A DNA stretch of 64,000 bases from CBDHFN01 sp965262605 (lineage in GTDB: Bacteria > Pseudomonadota > Alphaproteobacteria > JASGCL01), in the NCBI GenBank assembly GCA_965262605.1, contig CBDHFN010000003.1, forward strand, positions 1,654,194 to 1,718,193, read 5' to 3'. Position numbers and translations under genes: made by a program. A model generated the notes under the pieces. The model was given only the letters and a program-made list of their open reading frames with translations. It had not been told where the DNA came from and did not search any database. Positions 51,818 through 60,908 of the stretch are shown here, piece by piece (within the stretch, counting starts at the first letter, position 1; each line of letters begins with the position of its first letter).

Positions 51818-54394
51818 ATGAATTTAGAAAAATATTCACCAAATGCGCAAGAAATATTCCAGGATGCGCAAACAAAGGCTTTGGCAGGGCAACATCAAAA
51901 ATTAGCCGATATTCATCTTTTAAGCGCGTGCTTGAATAACCAAGATTGCGTGCAAATTTTAAGTTTCGCGGGCGCGGATATTGACAAAATGCACGGCGAA
52001 ATTGCCTTATATTTGAATAATATTCCCAAAATTTTAAGCGAAGGCACGGGGCTTAGCATGGATGTTAGTTTGGCAAAAATTCTTGAAAAATCCCAAGAAC
52101 TTGCCCGCAAGAACAAAGATGCGATTATCAGCGTGGAAAATTTACTTTTAGCCATTGTTTCTGGCGATAAAATGGCACAAATTTTTAAAAAATCAGGGGG
52201 CGATAAAGCAAAATTAGAACGAAATATATTAACCATGCAGGCGCAATCGCAAAACCAAGGGGAAAACGGACAAAATGCCAATTCAGCAATTGCCAAATAT
52301 TCGCGCGATTTAACCGCTATGGCTAAGCAAGGTAAGCTTGACCCTGTAATTGGGCGTGATGAAGAAATTCGCCGTGCGATTCAAATTCTTTCACGGCGCA
52401 CCAAAAACAACCCGATTTTAATTGGTGAACCCGGAGTTGGTAAAACCGCGATTGCCGAGGGGCTTGCCACAAGAATCATCAACGGCGATGTGCCCGAATC
52501 TTTATTCAACAAACGGCTTATATCCATTGATTTAAGCGCGATTTTAGCTGGTGCAAAATATCGCGGCGAATTTGAAGAACGGCTTAAAGCATTATTAAAA
52601 GAAATTGGCGATTCCATGGGGCAAATTATTTGCTTTATTGATGAAATTCATGCGTTGGTTGGTGCTGGGCGCACTGATGGCGCAATGGACGCGTCAAACA
52701 TGTTAAAACCCATGTTAGCAAGGGGTGAATTGCATTGCATTGGCGCAACCACGCTTGATGAATACCGCAAATATATTGAAAAAGACCCTGCCCTTGCCCG
52801 CAGATTCCAAAGCCTTTTTGTCGCCGAACCATCGGTTGATGATACAATAACCATTTTGCGTGGCTTAAAAGAAAAATACGAATTACATCACGGCGTCCGA
52901 ATCGCCGATTCGGCAATTATCGCCGCCGCGAATCTTAGCAACCGCTATATAAGCGACAGATTTATGCCCGATAAAGCGATTGACTTAATGGACGAAGCAG
53001 CGTCGCGTTTAAAAATGGCGGTTGATTCTAAACCCGAAATTATTGATGAGCTTGACCGCAAAATTATTCATCTGAAAATTGAACAATCCGCATTGCAAAA
53101 AGAAACTGATTTTGCGTCAAAAGAACGATTGAAAGAAATTACTAAACAGCTGGCAAAATTAGAAGAAACCGCCACGGATTATAATACAAAATGGCAAATT
53201 CAAAAAACCAAAAATAGCACGCTTAAAGAAACCCGCAAAAAACTTGACGAAGCGCGCGCCGAATTGCTTATGGTGCAAAGGTCTGGCGATTATGCCAAAG
53301 CGGGCGAGCTAACTTACAGCATCATTCCTGCATTGGAAAAAACCTTGAACGAATCGCAACAATTAAACGATGATTCGCAAATTATGATTCATGAAATTGT
53401 GTCTGAAAACGATATTGCGGCGGTTGTTGCGCGGGCTACTGGGATTCCGATGGATAAATTATTGGGGGGCGAAAAACAAAAATTGCTTGATATGGAAAAA
53501 ACGCTGGGTATGCGCATAATTGGGCAAGACGAAGCATTGCACGCGATGGCTTCGGTGGTGCGAAGAGCGCGGGCTGGTTTAAATGATGCGCATCGCCCGC
53601 TTGGTTCGTTTTTATTCTTAGGTCCCACGGGTGTCGGTAAAACCGAGGCTTGTAAAGCATTGGCGGAGTTTTTATTTGCCGATGATAAAGCTATCGCAAG
53701 ATTTGACATGAGCGAATATATGGAAAAGCATTCTGTTGCACGGCTTATTGGCGCGCCACCGGGCTATGTTGGCTATGACCAAGGCGGGGCATTAACCGAA
53801 ATTGTAAGGCGCAGACCATATCAAATTTTGCTTTTTGATGAAATTGAAAAAGCCCACCACGATGTCCATAATATTTTATTGCAAATTCTTGATGATGGGC
53901 GATTAACCGATGGGCAAGGCAATATTGTAAATTTCAAGAATTGTATTTTAGTGATGACTTCCAATATTGGCGCGCAATTTTTGCTGGATTTACCCGATGA
54001 CGCCCCCGCCAGCGATGCGCAAGGCGATATTAATAGCGAATTAAAACGATTTTTTCGTCCAGAATTCTTAAACCGAATTGATGAAACTATTTTATTTAAC
54101 CGACTTAGCAAAAGTCAAGTTTACCGAATCGTGCAAATTCAATGCGATTTTATTGCGCAAAAATTACAAGAACATCAAATTTTTTGCGAATTTGACGAAA
54201 AAATTTATGATTTTATCGCCAATAAAGCTTATTCCCCAGAATTTGGGGCGCGCCCGATTCGCCGTGCCGTGCAAAATCTTGTGCAAAATCCGCTTGCCGA
54301 TGGTTTACTCAATGGCTCTTACCCCCCGCATTCTGTATTAAACATCAGCGCGGAAAATGGTAATATTATCATTAAAAATAATGTTAAAAATTAG
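51818..54394 (+). CDS. clpB: ClpB disaggregase
   Basis: The 858-residue protein has the Clp N-domain, two AAA+ modules with Walker A loops IGEPGVGKTAIAEGL and LGPTGVGKTEACKAL, arginine-finger and sensor regions, and a middle coiled coil (about 400-520). The presence of the M-domain and absence of the IGF/ClpP loop favour ClpB over ClpA/ClpC. It rescues aggregated proteins with DnaK. GGAG lies 7-8 bases before the ATG. I see no clear heat-shock promoter, although the upstream region has the small palindrome GATATTGAATATC. Confidence 0.96.
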   Translation: MNLEKYSPNAQEIFQDAQTKALAGQHQKLADIHLLSACLNNQDCVQILSFAGADIDKMHGEIALYLNNIPKILSEGTGLSMDVSLAKILEKSQELARKNKDAIISVENLLLAIVSGDKMAQIFKKSGGDKAKLERNILTMQAQSQNQGENGQNANSAIAKYSRDLTAMAKQGKLDPVIGRDEEIRRAIQILSRRTKNNPILIGEPGVGKTAIAEGLATRIINGDVPESLFNKRLISIDLSAILAGAKYRGEFEERLKALLKEIGDSMGQIICFIDEIHALVGAGRTDGAMDASNMLKPMLARGELHCIGATTLDEYRKYIEKDPALARRFQSLFVAEPSVDDTITILRGLKEKYELHHGVRIADSAIIAAANLSNRYISDRFMPDKAIDLMDEAASRLKMAVDSKPEIIDELDRKIIHLKIEQSALQKETDFASKERLKEITKQLAKLEETATDYNTKWQIQKTKNSTLKETRKKLDEARAELLMVQRSGDYAKAGELTYSIIPALEKTLNESQQLNDDSQIMIHEIVSENDIAAVVARATGIPMDKLLGGEKQKLLDMEKTLGMRIIGQDEALHAMASVVRRARAGLNDAHRPLGSFLFLGPTGVGKTEACKALAEFLFADDKAIARFDMSEYMEKHSVARLIGAPPGYVGYDQGGALTEIVRRRPYQILLFDEIEKAHHDVHNILLQILDDGRLTDGQGNIVNFKNCILVMTSNIGAQFLLDLPDDAPASDAQGDINSELKRFFRPEFLNRIDETILFNRLSKSQVYRIVQIQCDFIAQKLQEHQIFCEFDEKIYDFIANKAYSPEFGARPIRRAVQNLVQNPLADGLLNGSYPPHSVLNISAENGNIIIKNNVKN

Positions 54395-54463
54395 GGATAA
54401 ATTTACTTTCTGGCAATCGCTATCATAATTAAAATTGCGTGTTTTAAATTTTGCAGAATAAAT

Positions 54464-54856
54464 TTATTTATTTTTACATGTTAAATCTTTAAATTCAATT
54501 CTTGTATAGCCAAAATATCTATATTTTTTTTCAAACAGCAAAAAAATTACAATAAAATAATTTTTTTCATCAGCAATTACAAACATTACTTTATCTTCAG
54601 CATGTTCATGGGTTAAAAAAGATGGATTTGAAAAATCGTCAATTATATCTAAAATAAATGATAAGTTGAAATCATAACAATTTAAATAATTATAACCATT
54701 ATGGTGATAATTTAGATGCATCATAAATTGTCTTACGCCATAAACATGTTGTTCTTGATTGCTATCTTTCAATATCTGGAAAATACTATCTTCATCTTTT
54801 ATCGGTAATTCATTATTTTGTAAATTTTGGCAATTTTTCTTACAGCGATTTTGCAT
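54464..54856 (-). CDS. Unknown 130-residue protein, partner of 54875
   Basis: I recognise no family. The first 14 residues have three Cys (CKKNCQ). The middle contains VYGVRQFMMHLNYHHNGYNY and the end FEKKYRYFGYTRIEFKDL, a likely alpha/beta fold. It lies 18 bases after the 200-residue gene and is convergent with clpB. Confidence 0.5.
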   Translation of the reverse strand: MQNRCKKNCQNLQNNELPIKDEDSIFQILKDSNQEQHVYGVRQFMMHLNYHHNGYNYLNCYDFNLSFILDIIDDFSNPSFLTHEHAEDKVMFVIADEKNYFIVIFLLFEKKYRYFGYTRIEFKDLTCKNK

Positions 54857-54874
54857 GATATAATCAGTATGTAA

Positions 54875-55474
54875 TTAGCAATCAATATAAAATAAGCGTC
54901 CCACAACATTGGCAATGTCATTTTTTGTTTCGCTTTCAATAATTTTATTTTTATATTTATATTTCGTTTTTACAAAAATTTTATCATCTTCATCTATAAT
55001 GCCCGTTAATACGCGACATTTTATTTGACCTTCGCCATCTATAATTAAAATAATATCATTTAGTGATAAATTAAAATTTGTTTCAACGCTATCATCAATT
55101 TTTTTTGTATAAATAATCTCGTGATTCTCTGCGCCAATTTTTAATAATTTGGTCACGCTTAAATCTTTCAAATCTACAAATGCGCCAAAACTATATTTAT
55201 CAAGTTTTGGGATTTCTTTACCATACAGAAAAAAACCTTCCATACAATCGCCTTTGGCATCCATGTATTTAATATTAGCAATTGACTTGGAATTATTGAT
55301 TTTTTTTCTATATAAATTTTCAAATTTTTCAATATTATCTTTAAATAATATCTCAAAATAATCTGAGTTAAGTGCTTCGCAATTACTTGCTTTTGCAACC
55401 TCACTAAAATGGACATTTAAAAAATCACCCGTGTAATTTTCCAATGGAATTTCATTAACTTTTATATTTAACAT
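54875..55474 (-). CDS. Unknown 199-residue protein
   Basis: Start taken at ATG 55474 (MLNIKVNEIPLENYTGDFLN); a TTG four codons earlier is possible. No ribosome site is clear for either. The protein is soluble and rich in beta structure in its second half (FNLSLNDIILIIDGEGQIKC). No recognised motif. Together with the 130-residue gene it forms an AT-rich orphan pair between clpB and the flavoprotein gene. Confidence 0.5.
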   Translation of the reverse strand: MLNIKVNEIPLENYTGDFLNVHFSEVAKASNCEALNSDYFEILFKDNIEKFENLYRKKINNSKSIANIKYMDAKGDCMEGFFLYGKEIPKLDKYSFGAFVDLKDLSVTKLLKIGAENHEIIYTKKIDDSVETNFNLSLNDIILIIDGEGQIKCRVLTGIIDEDDKIFVKTKYKYKNKIIESETKNDIANVVGRLFYIDC

Positions 55475-55528
55475 ATAAGCACTCAATTAATTAATGTTAG
55501 AATAAAAATAACAATATATTGCAACATG

Positions 55529-55745
55529 TCAAGCGAAATATGCAAAATTTGATGAAATTATTACTTCAACATTTTCTTCAACCATAAATTTAATATCTTG
55601 TAAACCTTTGCCTCTATTGCATAATTACTGCTGAATCAATTCTTGTAAATTGACTTTGCCACTTGGGTTGTATAATTCATTATTAAACTCCCAATTATCA
55701 AACCCGATTTTGATTGCGTCCTTCCATTTCAATAATAAAATATCC
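55529..55745 (-). pseudogene. Decayed reading frame with an in-frame stop
   Basis: On the minus strand, one frame reads LLKWKDAIKIGFDNWEFNNE, LYNPSGKVNLQELIQQ, a TAA (55625-55627), then LCNRGKGLQDIKFMVEENVE and VIISSNFAYFA before TGA. Both sides look like ordinary protein and agree in frame, so a single nonsense mutation in an older gene is the simplest reading. No start codon or family is evident. The rest of the 330-bp gap is AT-rich without signal. Confidence 0.45.
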
Positions 55746-55816
55746 AAATAGTTTCAAATAGCAAGCAAAATTTTATTCCTTAATTTTATTTGGGAACGGG
55801 GAATAAAAATTACAAT

Positions 55817-57208
55817 TTAACTAAAATTCCCCTTAATTATTTGCAAAATACGGACAATGCAGCGCATTAATTTGCTGAAAATTAAGGGGCGGTAAAATGC
55901 ACCCGCAACTGATTTACTTAATTCGCTGAAAATTGGGTATGGCATTAATAAACCCGCCATGGATTTTAACGGCAATTTATGGTTCATCATCAAAAGCCAC
56001 GGAATTAATAAATCGCCCGCATTGGGCGCGACGATGCTTACCGCGATGACCATGCCTTTTTTATTTACCGCGATTTCAATATGCCCATCATTTTTTGTCA
56101 AGGGCGCATGGATTGATTCGGTAATTGCCCTGTCGTTTGTTTTGATTTCTTGATAAAAAACCTTTGCGTCTTGGGGTAATTTATCCATTTTATCGCCAAT
56201 TTCGGCAATTTCTGGCACAGAAAATAGACAAGTCGGCAATAAATTTGGCTTACCAGCTTTAATTTTACCAAAACCCGCCAATGAAAATAAAATATTGCGC
56301 AACACCACCCCCGCATCATGCCCCGATTTATTCGTGGCGTAAGGCTCGCCCCGACAATCGCCAATGGCATAGATATTTTTAATGGAAGTTTGCAAAAATT
56401 CATTCACTTTAATACCCGATTCATCAAACGCAATACCAATTTCTTGGCAACCGAAATTGGCGACATTCGGCGCACGCCCGCAAGCGATTAAAACATGGCT
56501 ATATTCGCTTTGCCCGTGGTTAGTTTGCAATTTAATTTCGGTATTTATCGGTGAAAATTCTTGAAATTCGGTTGATTCGTAAATATTCATGCCTAATGCG
56601 TGCATTTGGGCAATTAAAACCTCCCTTGCCTTTGGGCTAAGGCTTGAGCATAATCGGCTTCGGCAATAAATATCAACTTGCGCGCCTAATTTTTGCCAAG
56701 CCATGCCTAGCTCACACGCAATATACCCCCCACCCACCACGCAAAGCCGCGAAATTTTGTCGCTAATTTGAAAAAAATTATGGTTTGTATAAAATTTTAT
56801 GGCATTTATACCCTTGATATTCGGGATTTTCGGCACAGAACCAGACGCAATAACAATATGATGGCACGAATACACAGCATCGCCGACACTAATTTGATTT
56901 TTATTAAGCAATTTTGCTTGCTTCGCGATGACCTTTACGCCAAGGCTTGCAAATCTTTCGGGCGAATCATGCGGCGCAATTGCCATGATGGCTTGATGAA
57001 TTTTATCGGGCAAATTGGCAAAATTATCATACCGCGCCTTAGACAAGGCAATTAATCGCTTGGACGGCACGCAACCATAATTTAAGCAGTCGCCCCCCAT
57101 TTGATTTGGCTCAAACAAAATGATTTTTGCGCCCATCTGCGCCGCACCCGCCGCTAAACTTAGCCCAGCCGCACCGCCACCGATGATGCCAATATCGTAT
57201 TTTGTCAT
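55817..57208 (-). CDS. FAD-dependent pyridine-nucleotide disulfide oxidoreductase (mercuric-reductase-like)
   Basis: The 463-residue protein has the N-terminal FAD fold GIIGGGAAGLSLAAGAAQMG, the redox pair in GGDCLNYGCVPSKRL, the NAD fold VVGGGYIACELGMAWQKLGA and the second FAD motif IYAIGDCRGEP. At the C-terminal active site the usual His-Pro-x4-Glu of lipoamide dehydrogenase reads MPYPIFSEL, so the catalytic His is absent while Glu remains. This sets it apart from the LpdA at 60.9 kb. The natural substrate is not known. It follows motE by 7 bases. Confidence 0.88.
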   Translation of the reverse strand: MTKYDIGIIGGGAAGLSLAAGAAQMGAKIILFEPNQMGGDCLNYGCVPSKRLIALSKARYDNFANLPDKIHQAIMAIAPHDSPERFASLGVKVIAKQAKLLNKNQISVGDAVYSCHHIVIASGSVPKIPNIKGINAIKFYTNHNFFQISDKISRLCVVGGGYIACELGMAWQKLGAQVDIYCRSRLCSSLSPKAREVLIAQMHALGMNIYESTEFQEFSPINTEIKLQTNHGQSEYSHVLIACGRAPNVANFGCQEIGIAFDESGIKVNEFLQTSIKNIYAIGDCRGEPYATNKSGHDAGVVLRNILFSLAGFGKIKAGKPNLLPTCLFSVPEIAEIGDKMDKLPQDAKVFYQEIKTNDRAITESIHAPLTKNDGHIEIAVNKKGMVIAVSIVAPNAGDLLIPWLLMMNHKLPLKSMAGLLMPYPIFSELSKSVAGAFYRPLIFSKLMRCIVRILQIIKGNFS

Positions 57209-57215
57209 AATTAAC

Positions 57216-58070
57216 CTAAGGTTTCTTTACTGGTGCAGTGCCAGCCGTAGGTTTCGTGTCAAATTCTTTTGCCAATTTTTCAAGTTCGGCTTTGGATTTT
57301 TCATCGGTTTCTTTTTTACGCAATTTTTCAATTAAGTTTTTCCGATTAGATTCCGCCATCGCTTGCGTAATTTTCAAAACTTTATCGGGATTCATTTTAC
57401 CCATGATGGGACCCGTTACCCGCGCAGGCATACCAGTAATAATTAGCGTAAGCGTATCAGCATCCATATTATTCCAAATTATTGCTGCTTCAATCGGTTT
57501 CATATTCGCGTATAAATCACGAATTTTCTTGCGTTCGGCTTCCAGCGTATTATCCAAAATACCCAATTGTTTCTTTAATTCAAAATTCAAATCTTCCATA
57601 ACTTTATTGCGTTCTTGCAATCGTTTATTGATGGCTTCTAATGCGGCTTCTTGTTCTTTAATATTTTGTTCGCGTTGGTCTAATTTTAATCTACGCTCAG
57701 TTAATTCGTATAAAATTCGCACCTCTGATGGTGCTAAATCAATGTAATCTTGATAGCCTTTAAAAATTCTGTCAATATCCTCTTCGCGCTTTTTCTTAGA
57801 TTCTTCGTCTGCACCGATAAATTGCTTTAATTGAGTGTCAAGCTCACCCAAGCCACCACCAGTTTTAGCAATATTTTTAACAGCATTGGCAACAGGCGTG
57901 ATTGGCGGTTTTTGTTGCGCTTGTGTTTGCTGGGCGGTTGCAACATTGCCCAATGAAAAATATCTTGTTATATCAAAAATTTCGGCACTTTGGGGAAAGA
58001 CACTTAAAATCCGCACCCCAATCATGGCAAAAATAGTTAAGCTTAACCAAAAGAATAATCTAAAACGCAT
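57216..58070 (-). CDS. motE: MotE-like flagellar chaperone
   Basis: The 284-residue protein has one N-terminal membrane segment, a long coiled coil (about 100-190) and the MgtE-N-like domain with LYANMKPIEAAIIWNNMDAD, LTLIITGMPARVTGPIMGKM. MotE stabilises MotC/motor components in the periplasm of alphaproteobacteria. The start overlaps the stop of the DUF6468-like gene by one base. Last flagellar gene of the operon. Confidence 0.85.
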   Translation of the reverse strand: MRFRLFFWLSLTIFAMIGVRILSVFPQSAEIFDITRYFSLGNVATAQQTQAQQKPPITPVANAVKNIAKTGGGLGELDTQLKQFIGADEESKKKREEDIDRIFKGYQDYIDLAPSEVRILYELTERRLKLDQREQNIKEQEAALEAINKRLQERNKVMEDLNFELKKQLGILDNTLEAERKKIRDLYANMKPIEAAIIWNNMDADTLTLIITGMPARVTGPIMGKMNPDKVLKITQAMAESNRKNLIEKLRKKETDEKSKAELEKLAKEFDTKPTAGTAPVKKP

Positions 58071-58561
58071 TATCGTATTTTCTTTAATTCATCAAAAAGA
58101 TTGTTTTTACTGGGGATATTTGGCGAATCAATGCCATTTTTCATTTGATGCTGCATAATAACCCGTTCAAGTTGCGAACCCGGGCGCGGTCTTGGGATAC
58201 CCCTTGAAGGCGGGGGCGCATCTTGCAACGAGGCATTATTTAAAGCAGATTGGCTGGTAAAATTTTGATAATTAATATTATTTTGTAATTCCATTTTAGC
58301 CAAAGTTTCGGTTTTTATATTTTCCATTTGTTGCACTAATTGTTGCATTTGGCGATGCGATTGATTGGAATGAGTTTTGATATTATCCAAAGCTTGCTGG
58401 GCGCGGGCAATTGAACCAATAAATTTTTCTAAATTCGCTTCAAATTGGCTTTTGGTATTTTGCAAATAAGCAATATTGCGATTAAGTTTAATTGCATAAT
58501 AAATTACGCCAGTTAACATTGCGCCCAAGATAATATCCAAAAAAATTACAAATAATTCCAT
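58070..58561 (-). CDS. DUF6468-like flagellar-operon protein
   Basis: The 163-residue protein has an N-terminal membrane helix (VIFLDIILGAMLTGVIYYAI), a coiled coil up to residue 100 and a Pro/Arg stretch (PPPSRGIPRPRPGSQLERVI). A protein of this plan commonly lies between fliM and motE in Rhodospirillales-like genomes. The role is not known; membrane attachment near the motor is likely. Confidence 0.8.
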   Translation of the reverse strand: MELFVIFLDIILGAMLTGVIYYAIKLNRNIAYLQNTKSQFEANLEKFIGSIARAQQALDNIKTHSNQSHRQMQQLVQQMENIKTETLAKMELQNNINYQNFTSQSALNNASLQDAPPPSRGIPRPRPGSQLERVIMQHQMKNGIDSPNIPSKNNLFDELKKIR

Positions 58562-58563
58562 TT

Positions 58564-59514
58564 TTATTCCTTTACAATTCGTTTTCGCAATTTTACTGCT
58601 AAAAAATCTGACCTTCTGCCTAATTCACCAGTAAAAATCGGGATTCCGCCCGAACGAATTTGCACCATGGAATCAACATTGGCATCAAGCTTATAAAAAC
58701 TGCCAACTTCCCAATTAAGCACTTCACCTAAGGGCACTTTGCGTTCGTCAAGAACCGCGTCTAAAACTAAATCTGTGTGCCATAATTCTTGCGCCAAGTG
58801 GGTTTCCCAAATAGAATCACGCCCAAATTTTTCACCCATGAACATTTGCAATAATAATTCGCGCACTGGCTCCAAAGTCGCAAATGGCAAAACTATATCC
58901 ATTTTACCGCCCCTGTCGTCCATTTCCAGCGTGAATTTCGCAACATTTGCCGCGTTATTCGGGCGCGCAATTGGCGCGAATCTTGCCGTAGTTTCCAGCC
59001 TGTCAAAATTCATATGCACCGCAGAAATCGGGTCAAAAGCAACCGATAAATCATTTAAAACCACTTGCACCATTTTTTGTATTAAAGATTGTTCAATCAC
59101 GGTGAAAGTTCGCCCATCAACCCGCATCGGCGCGGCACCACCGCGTTTACCACCCAATAATAAATCCACGATACCAAAAACAAGATTGCCGTCAAGCATA
59201 ATCATGCCAAAATTATCCCATTCTTCCGCCTTAAAAATTGCAATAATACACGGCGGACGAATCGCATCAAGATATTCACCGAAGCGTTGATTATTGATTG
59301 ATTCCATCGCGATTTCCACATTTTCATTGACTAAATTACGCAATGATGTTGCCAAAGACCTTGTCAAGCGGTCATAAACAACTTCAAGCATCGGCAGTTT
59401 TTCTAATGAAACATTCGCGCTTTCAAGTAATTCTTTGACACCAGATTTAGACTTTGGAAGCTGCTCGCCCATTACTTCGTCTAAATCTTCGTCTTCTAAG
59501 TCGGCACTTGTCAT
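58564..59514 (-). CDS. fliM: Flagellar motor switch protein FliM
   Basis: The 316-residue protein has the FliM middle domain (AMESINNQRFGEYLDAIRPP, FGIVDLLLGGKRGG) and a C-terminal SpoA domain (VLNWEVGSFYKLDANVDSMV). It forms the C ring with FliG/FliN. The N-terminus reads SADLEDEDLDEVMGEQLP, acidic like the CheY-binding segment but without the usual LSQ(x)EIDALL. It lies 7 bases after fliL. Confidence 0.95.
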   Translation of the reverse strand: MTSADLEDEDLDEVMGEQLPKSKSGVKELLESANVSLEKLPMLEVVYDRLTRSLATSLRNLVNENVEIAMESINNQRFGEYLDAIRPPCIIAIFKAEEWDNFGMIMLDGNLVFGIVDLLLGGKRGGAAPMRVDGRTFTVIEQSLIQKMVQVVLNDLSVAFDPISAVHMNFDRLETTARFAPIARPNNAANVAKFTLEMDDRGGKMDIVLPFATLEPVRELLLQMFMGEKFGRDSIWETHLAQELWHTDLVLDAVLDERKVPLGEVLNWEVGSFYKLDANVDSMVQIRSGGIPIFTGELGRRSDFLAVKLRKRIVKE

Positions 59515-59521
59515 ATTATAC

Positions 59522-59995
59522 CTATTGAATCACTAAATCAGAAATTAAAACTTCTTGAATTTGCGTGGGGGTTAATATTGTATTCGCCCGAATCACCATC
59601 TCTTCTTTCAAGCGATACCAACCCTCCGAACCTTGAATTTCTTCAACCTTTAACTCACGCAAGAAGGCTTGAAAATCGTCTAAAATCCGTGGCAAATTCC
59701 TTGTAACTTCAATTCTGTCAGAGGCATTTGCCAATTGAAATGAAAATTTTAATTTTAAATATTGTTGCCGCGCGGAATTTGACTTGATGGAAATAGTCAT
59801 TTCATCAAGCGGCATATAATCGCTGCCCGTGCCTTGTTCGGCATTGCTTATCGTCAAACCCAGCATTTCACCGACATATTTATACGCGAAAAAGCCCCCA
59901 ACGCCCAAAACAATTAAGCCGACAACTAAAATAATAATTGTCATCATGCTAATTCTGCGTCTGCTACCGCCACTTTCGCCAACTTCATCTGTCAT
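59522..59995 (-). CDS. fliL: Flagellar basal-body protein FliL
   Basis: The 157-residue protein has a single N-terminal membrane segment (MTIIILVVGLIVLGVGGFFA) and the FliL periplasmic domain with ITISIKSNSARQQYLKLKFS and a short end ILTPTQIQEVLISDLVIQ. AGGAG precedes ATG by 6 bases. First gene of the four-gene flagellar operon. Confidence 0.93.
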   Translation of the reverse strand: MTDEVGESGGSRRRISMMTIIILVVGLIVLGVGGFFAYKYVGEMLGLTISNAEQGTGSDYMPLDEMTISIKSNSARQQYLKLKFSFQLANASDRIEVTRNLPRILDDFQAFLRELKVEEIQGSEGWYRLKEEMVIRANTILTPTQIQEVLISDLVIQ

Positions 59996-60158
59996 GCTTC
60001 TCTCCTATCATTCAAGATTAATGGCATGATTCGTCCATAATGCAAATTTTTTTTTTAATTTTTTGTGTATAACTTGATATTTTTAGGCATATACTATATT
60101 TTCATCATTAATGATAGTTTTAAAATAAATTAGGTAAACTGAGAATAAGCCCTGAAAG

Positions 60159-60908
60159 TTAATAATCTAAACCTGATCGGTATTCAACAACCGAACCATC
60201 AAGTTTAAAAATTACCCGCTGTTGATTTTTGCCTTTGCCACAAAAAATGCCATAAGTTATATAATTTTTATGCACCGAAGTTGCGTTATATAATTTTCTT
60301 GGGTCAATATATTCACGGCATATTGGTTCATTTTTATAAATAGTATTAATGGCGCGCAAAATTTTATCACGAAACAAGACTTTATCCTCTTGCCATATAA
60401 CATCTTCGGGGTTAAGCCCGCGATTAACTGCATCTTCGGGGGTATATAAAACACCAAAGCGCAACCAGCCAAAACTTGTTTGATTAAGTGGTAAATTCGG
60501 GGTGAAAACTAACACAAAAGCCCCCTTTTGACATAAAGCCTTGACTCGTTCGCCGGGTTCTAAAAATATCGGCACGCCTAAGCTGTTCGTGGAAGGTGCC
60601 GAATCAATAATCGGTTCGCGCACTAAATTAATTTTAGCCCCTCTTAAATCAAATTCGGGTAATTGAATCAAAATTTTTGGGTCGGTTGGAATCGTTGTTA
60701 AACATAAACCGCTTGAAATGCGTTCCGAATGAATAATATCCAAGGCAGAACCGCCAGCTTTTGGGTCAACTTCAATAATTCGTTGAATAATTTCATCTTC
60801 GCTTAATTGCGATGCTTGGGTGGTAATTTTTATAGAAGTATCCACCGCATTGGCAATTTGCCAATAACTTAATAAAAATAAGCATGACAATAAAAATTTA
60901 CCCATCAA
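60159..60908 (-). CDS. Exported protein of unknown function, coupled to lpdA
   Basis: The 249-residue protein has a signal peptide (MGKFLLSCLFLLSYWQIANA). Its ATG overlaps the lpdA stop as ATGA, so translation is coupled. I recognise no family. It includes VKALCQKGAFVLVFTPNLPL and ends with four strands (YITYGIFCGKGKNQQRVIFK), suggesting a periplasmic beta-rich protein with several Cys. Confidence 0.6.
   Translation of the reverse strand: MMGKFLLSCLFLLSYWQIANAVDTSIKITTQASQLSEDEIIQRIIEVDPKAGGSALDIIHSERISSGLCLTTIPTDPKILIQLPEFDLRGAKINLVREPIIDSAPSTNSLGVPIFLEPGERVKALCQKGAFVLVFTPNLPLNQTSFGWLRFGVLYTPEDAVNRGLNPEDVIWQEDKVLFRDKILRAINTIYKNEPICREYIDPRKLYNATSVHKNYITYGIFCGKGKNQQRVIFKLDGSVVEYRSGLDY

Noticed and set aside
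55817..57208. Mercury-resistance gene merA
   Set aside because: No MerT/MerP/MerR neighbours, no N-terminal heavy-metal domain and no C-terminal Cys pair. Only the general flavoprotein family is supported.
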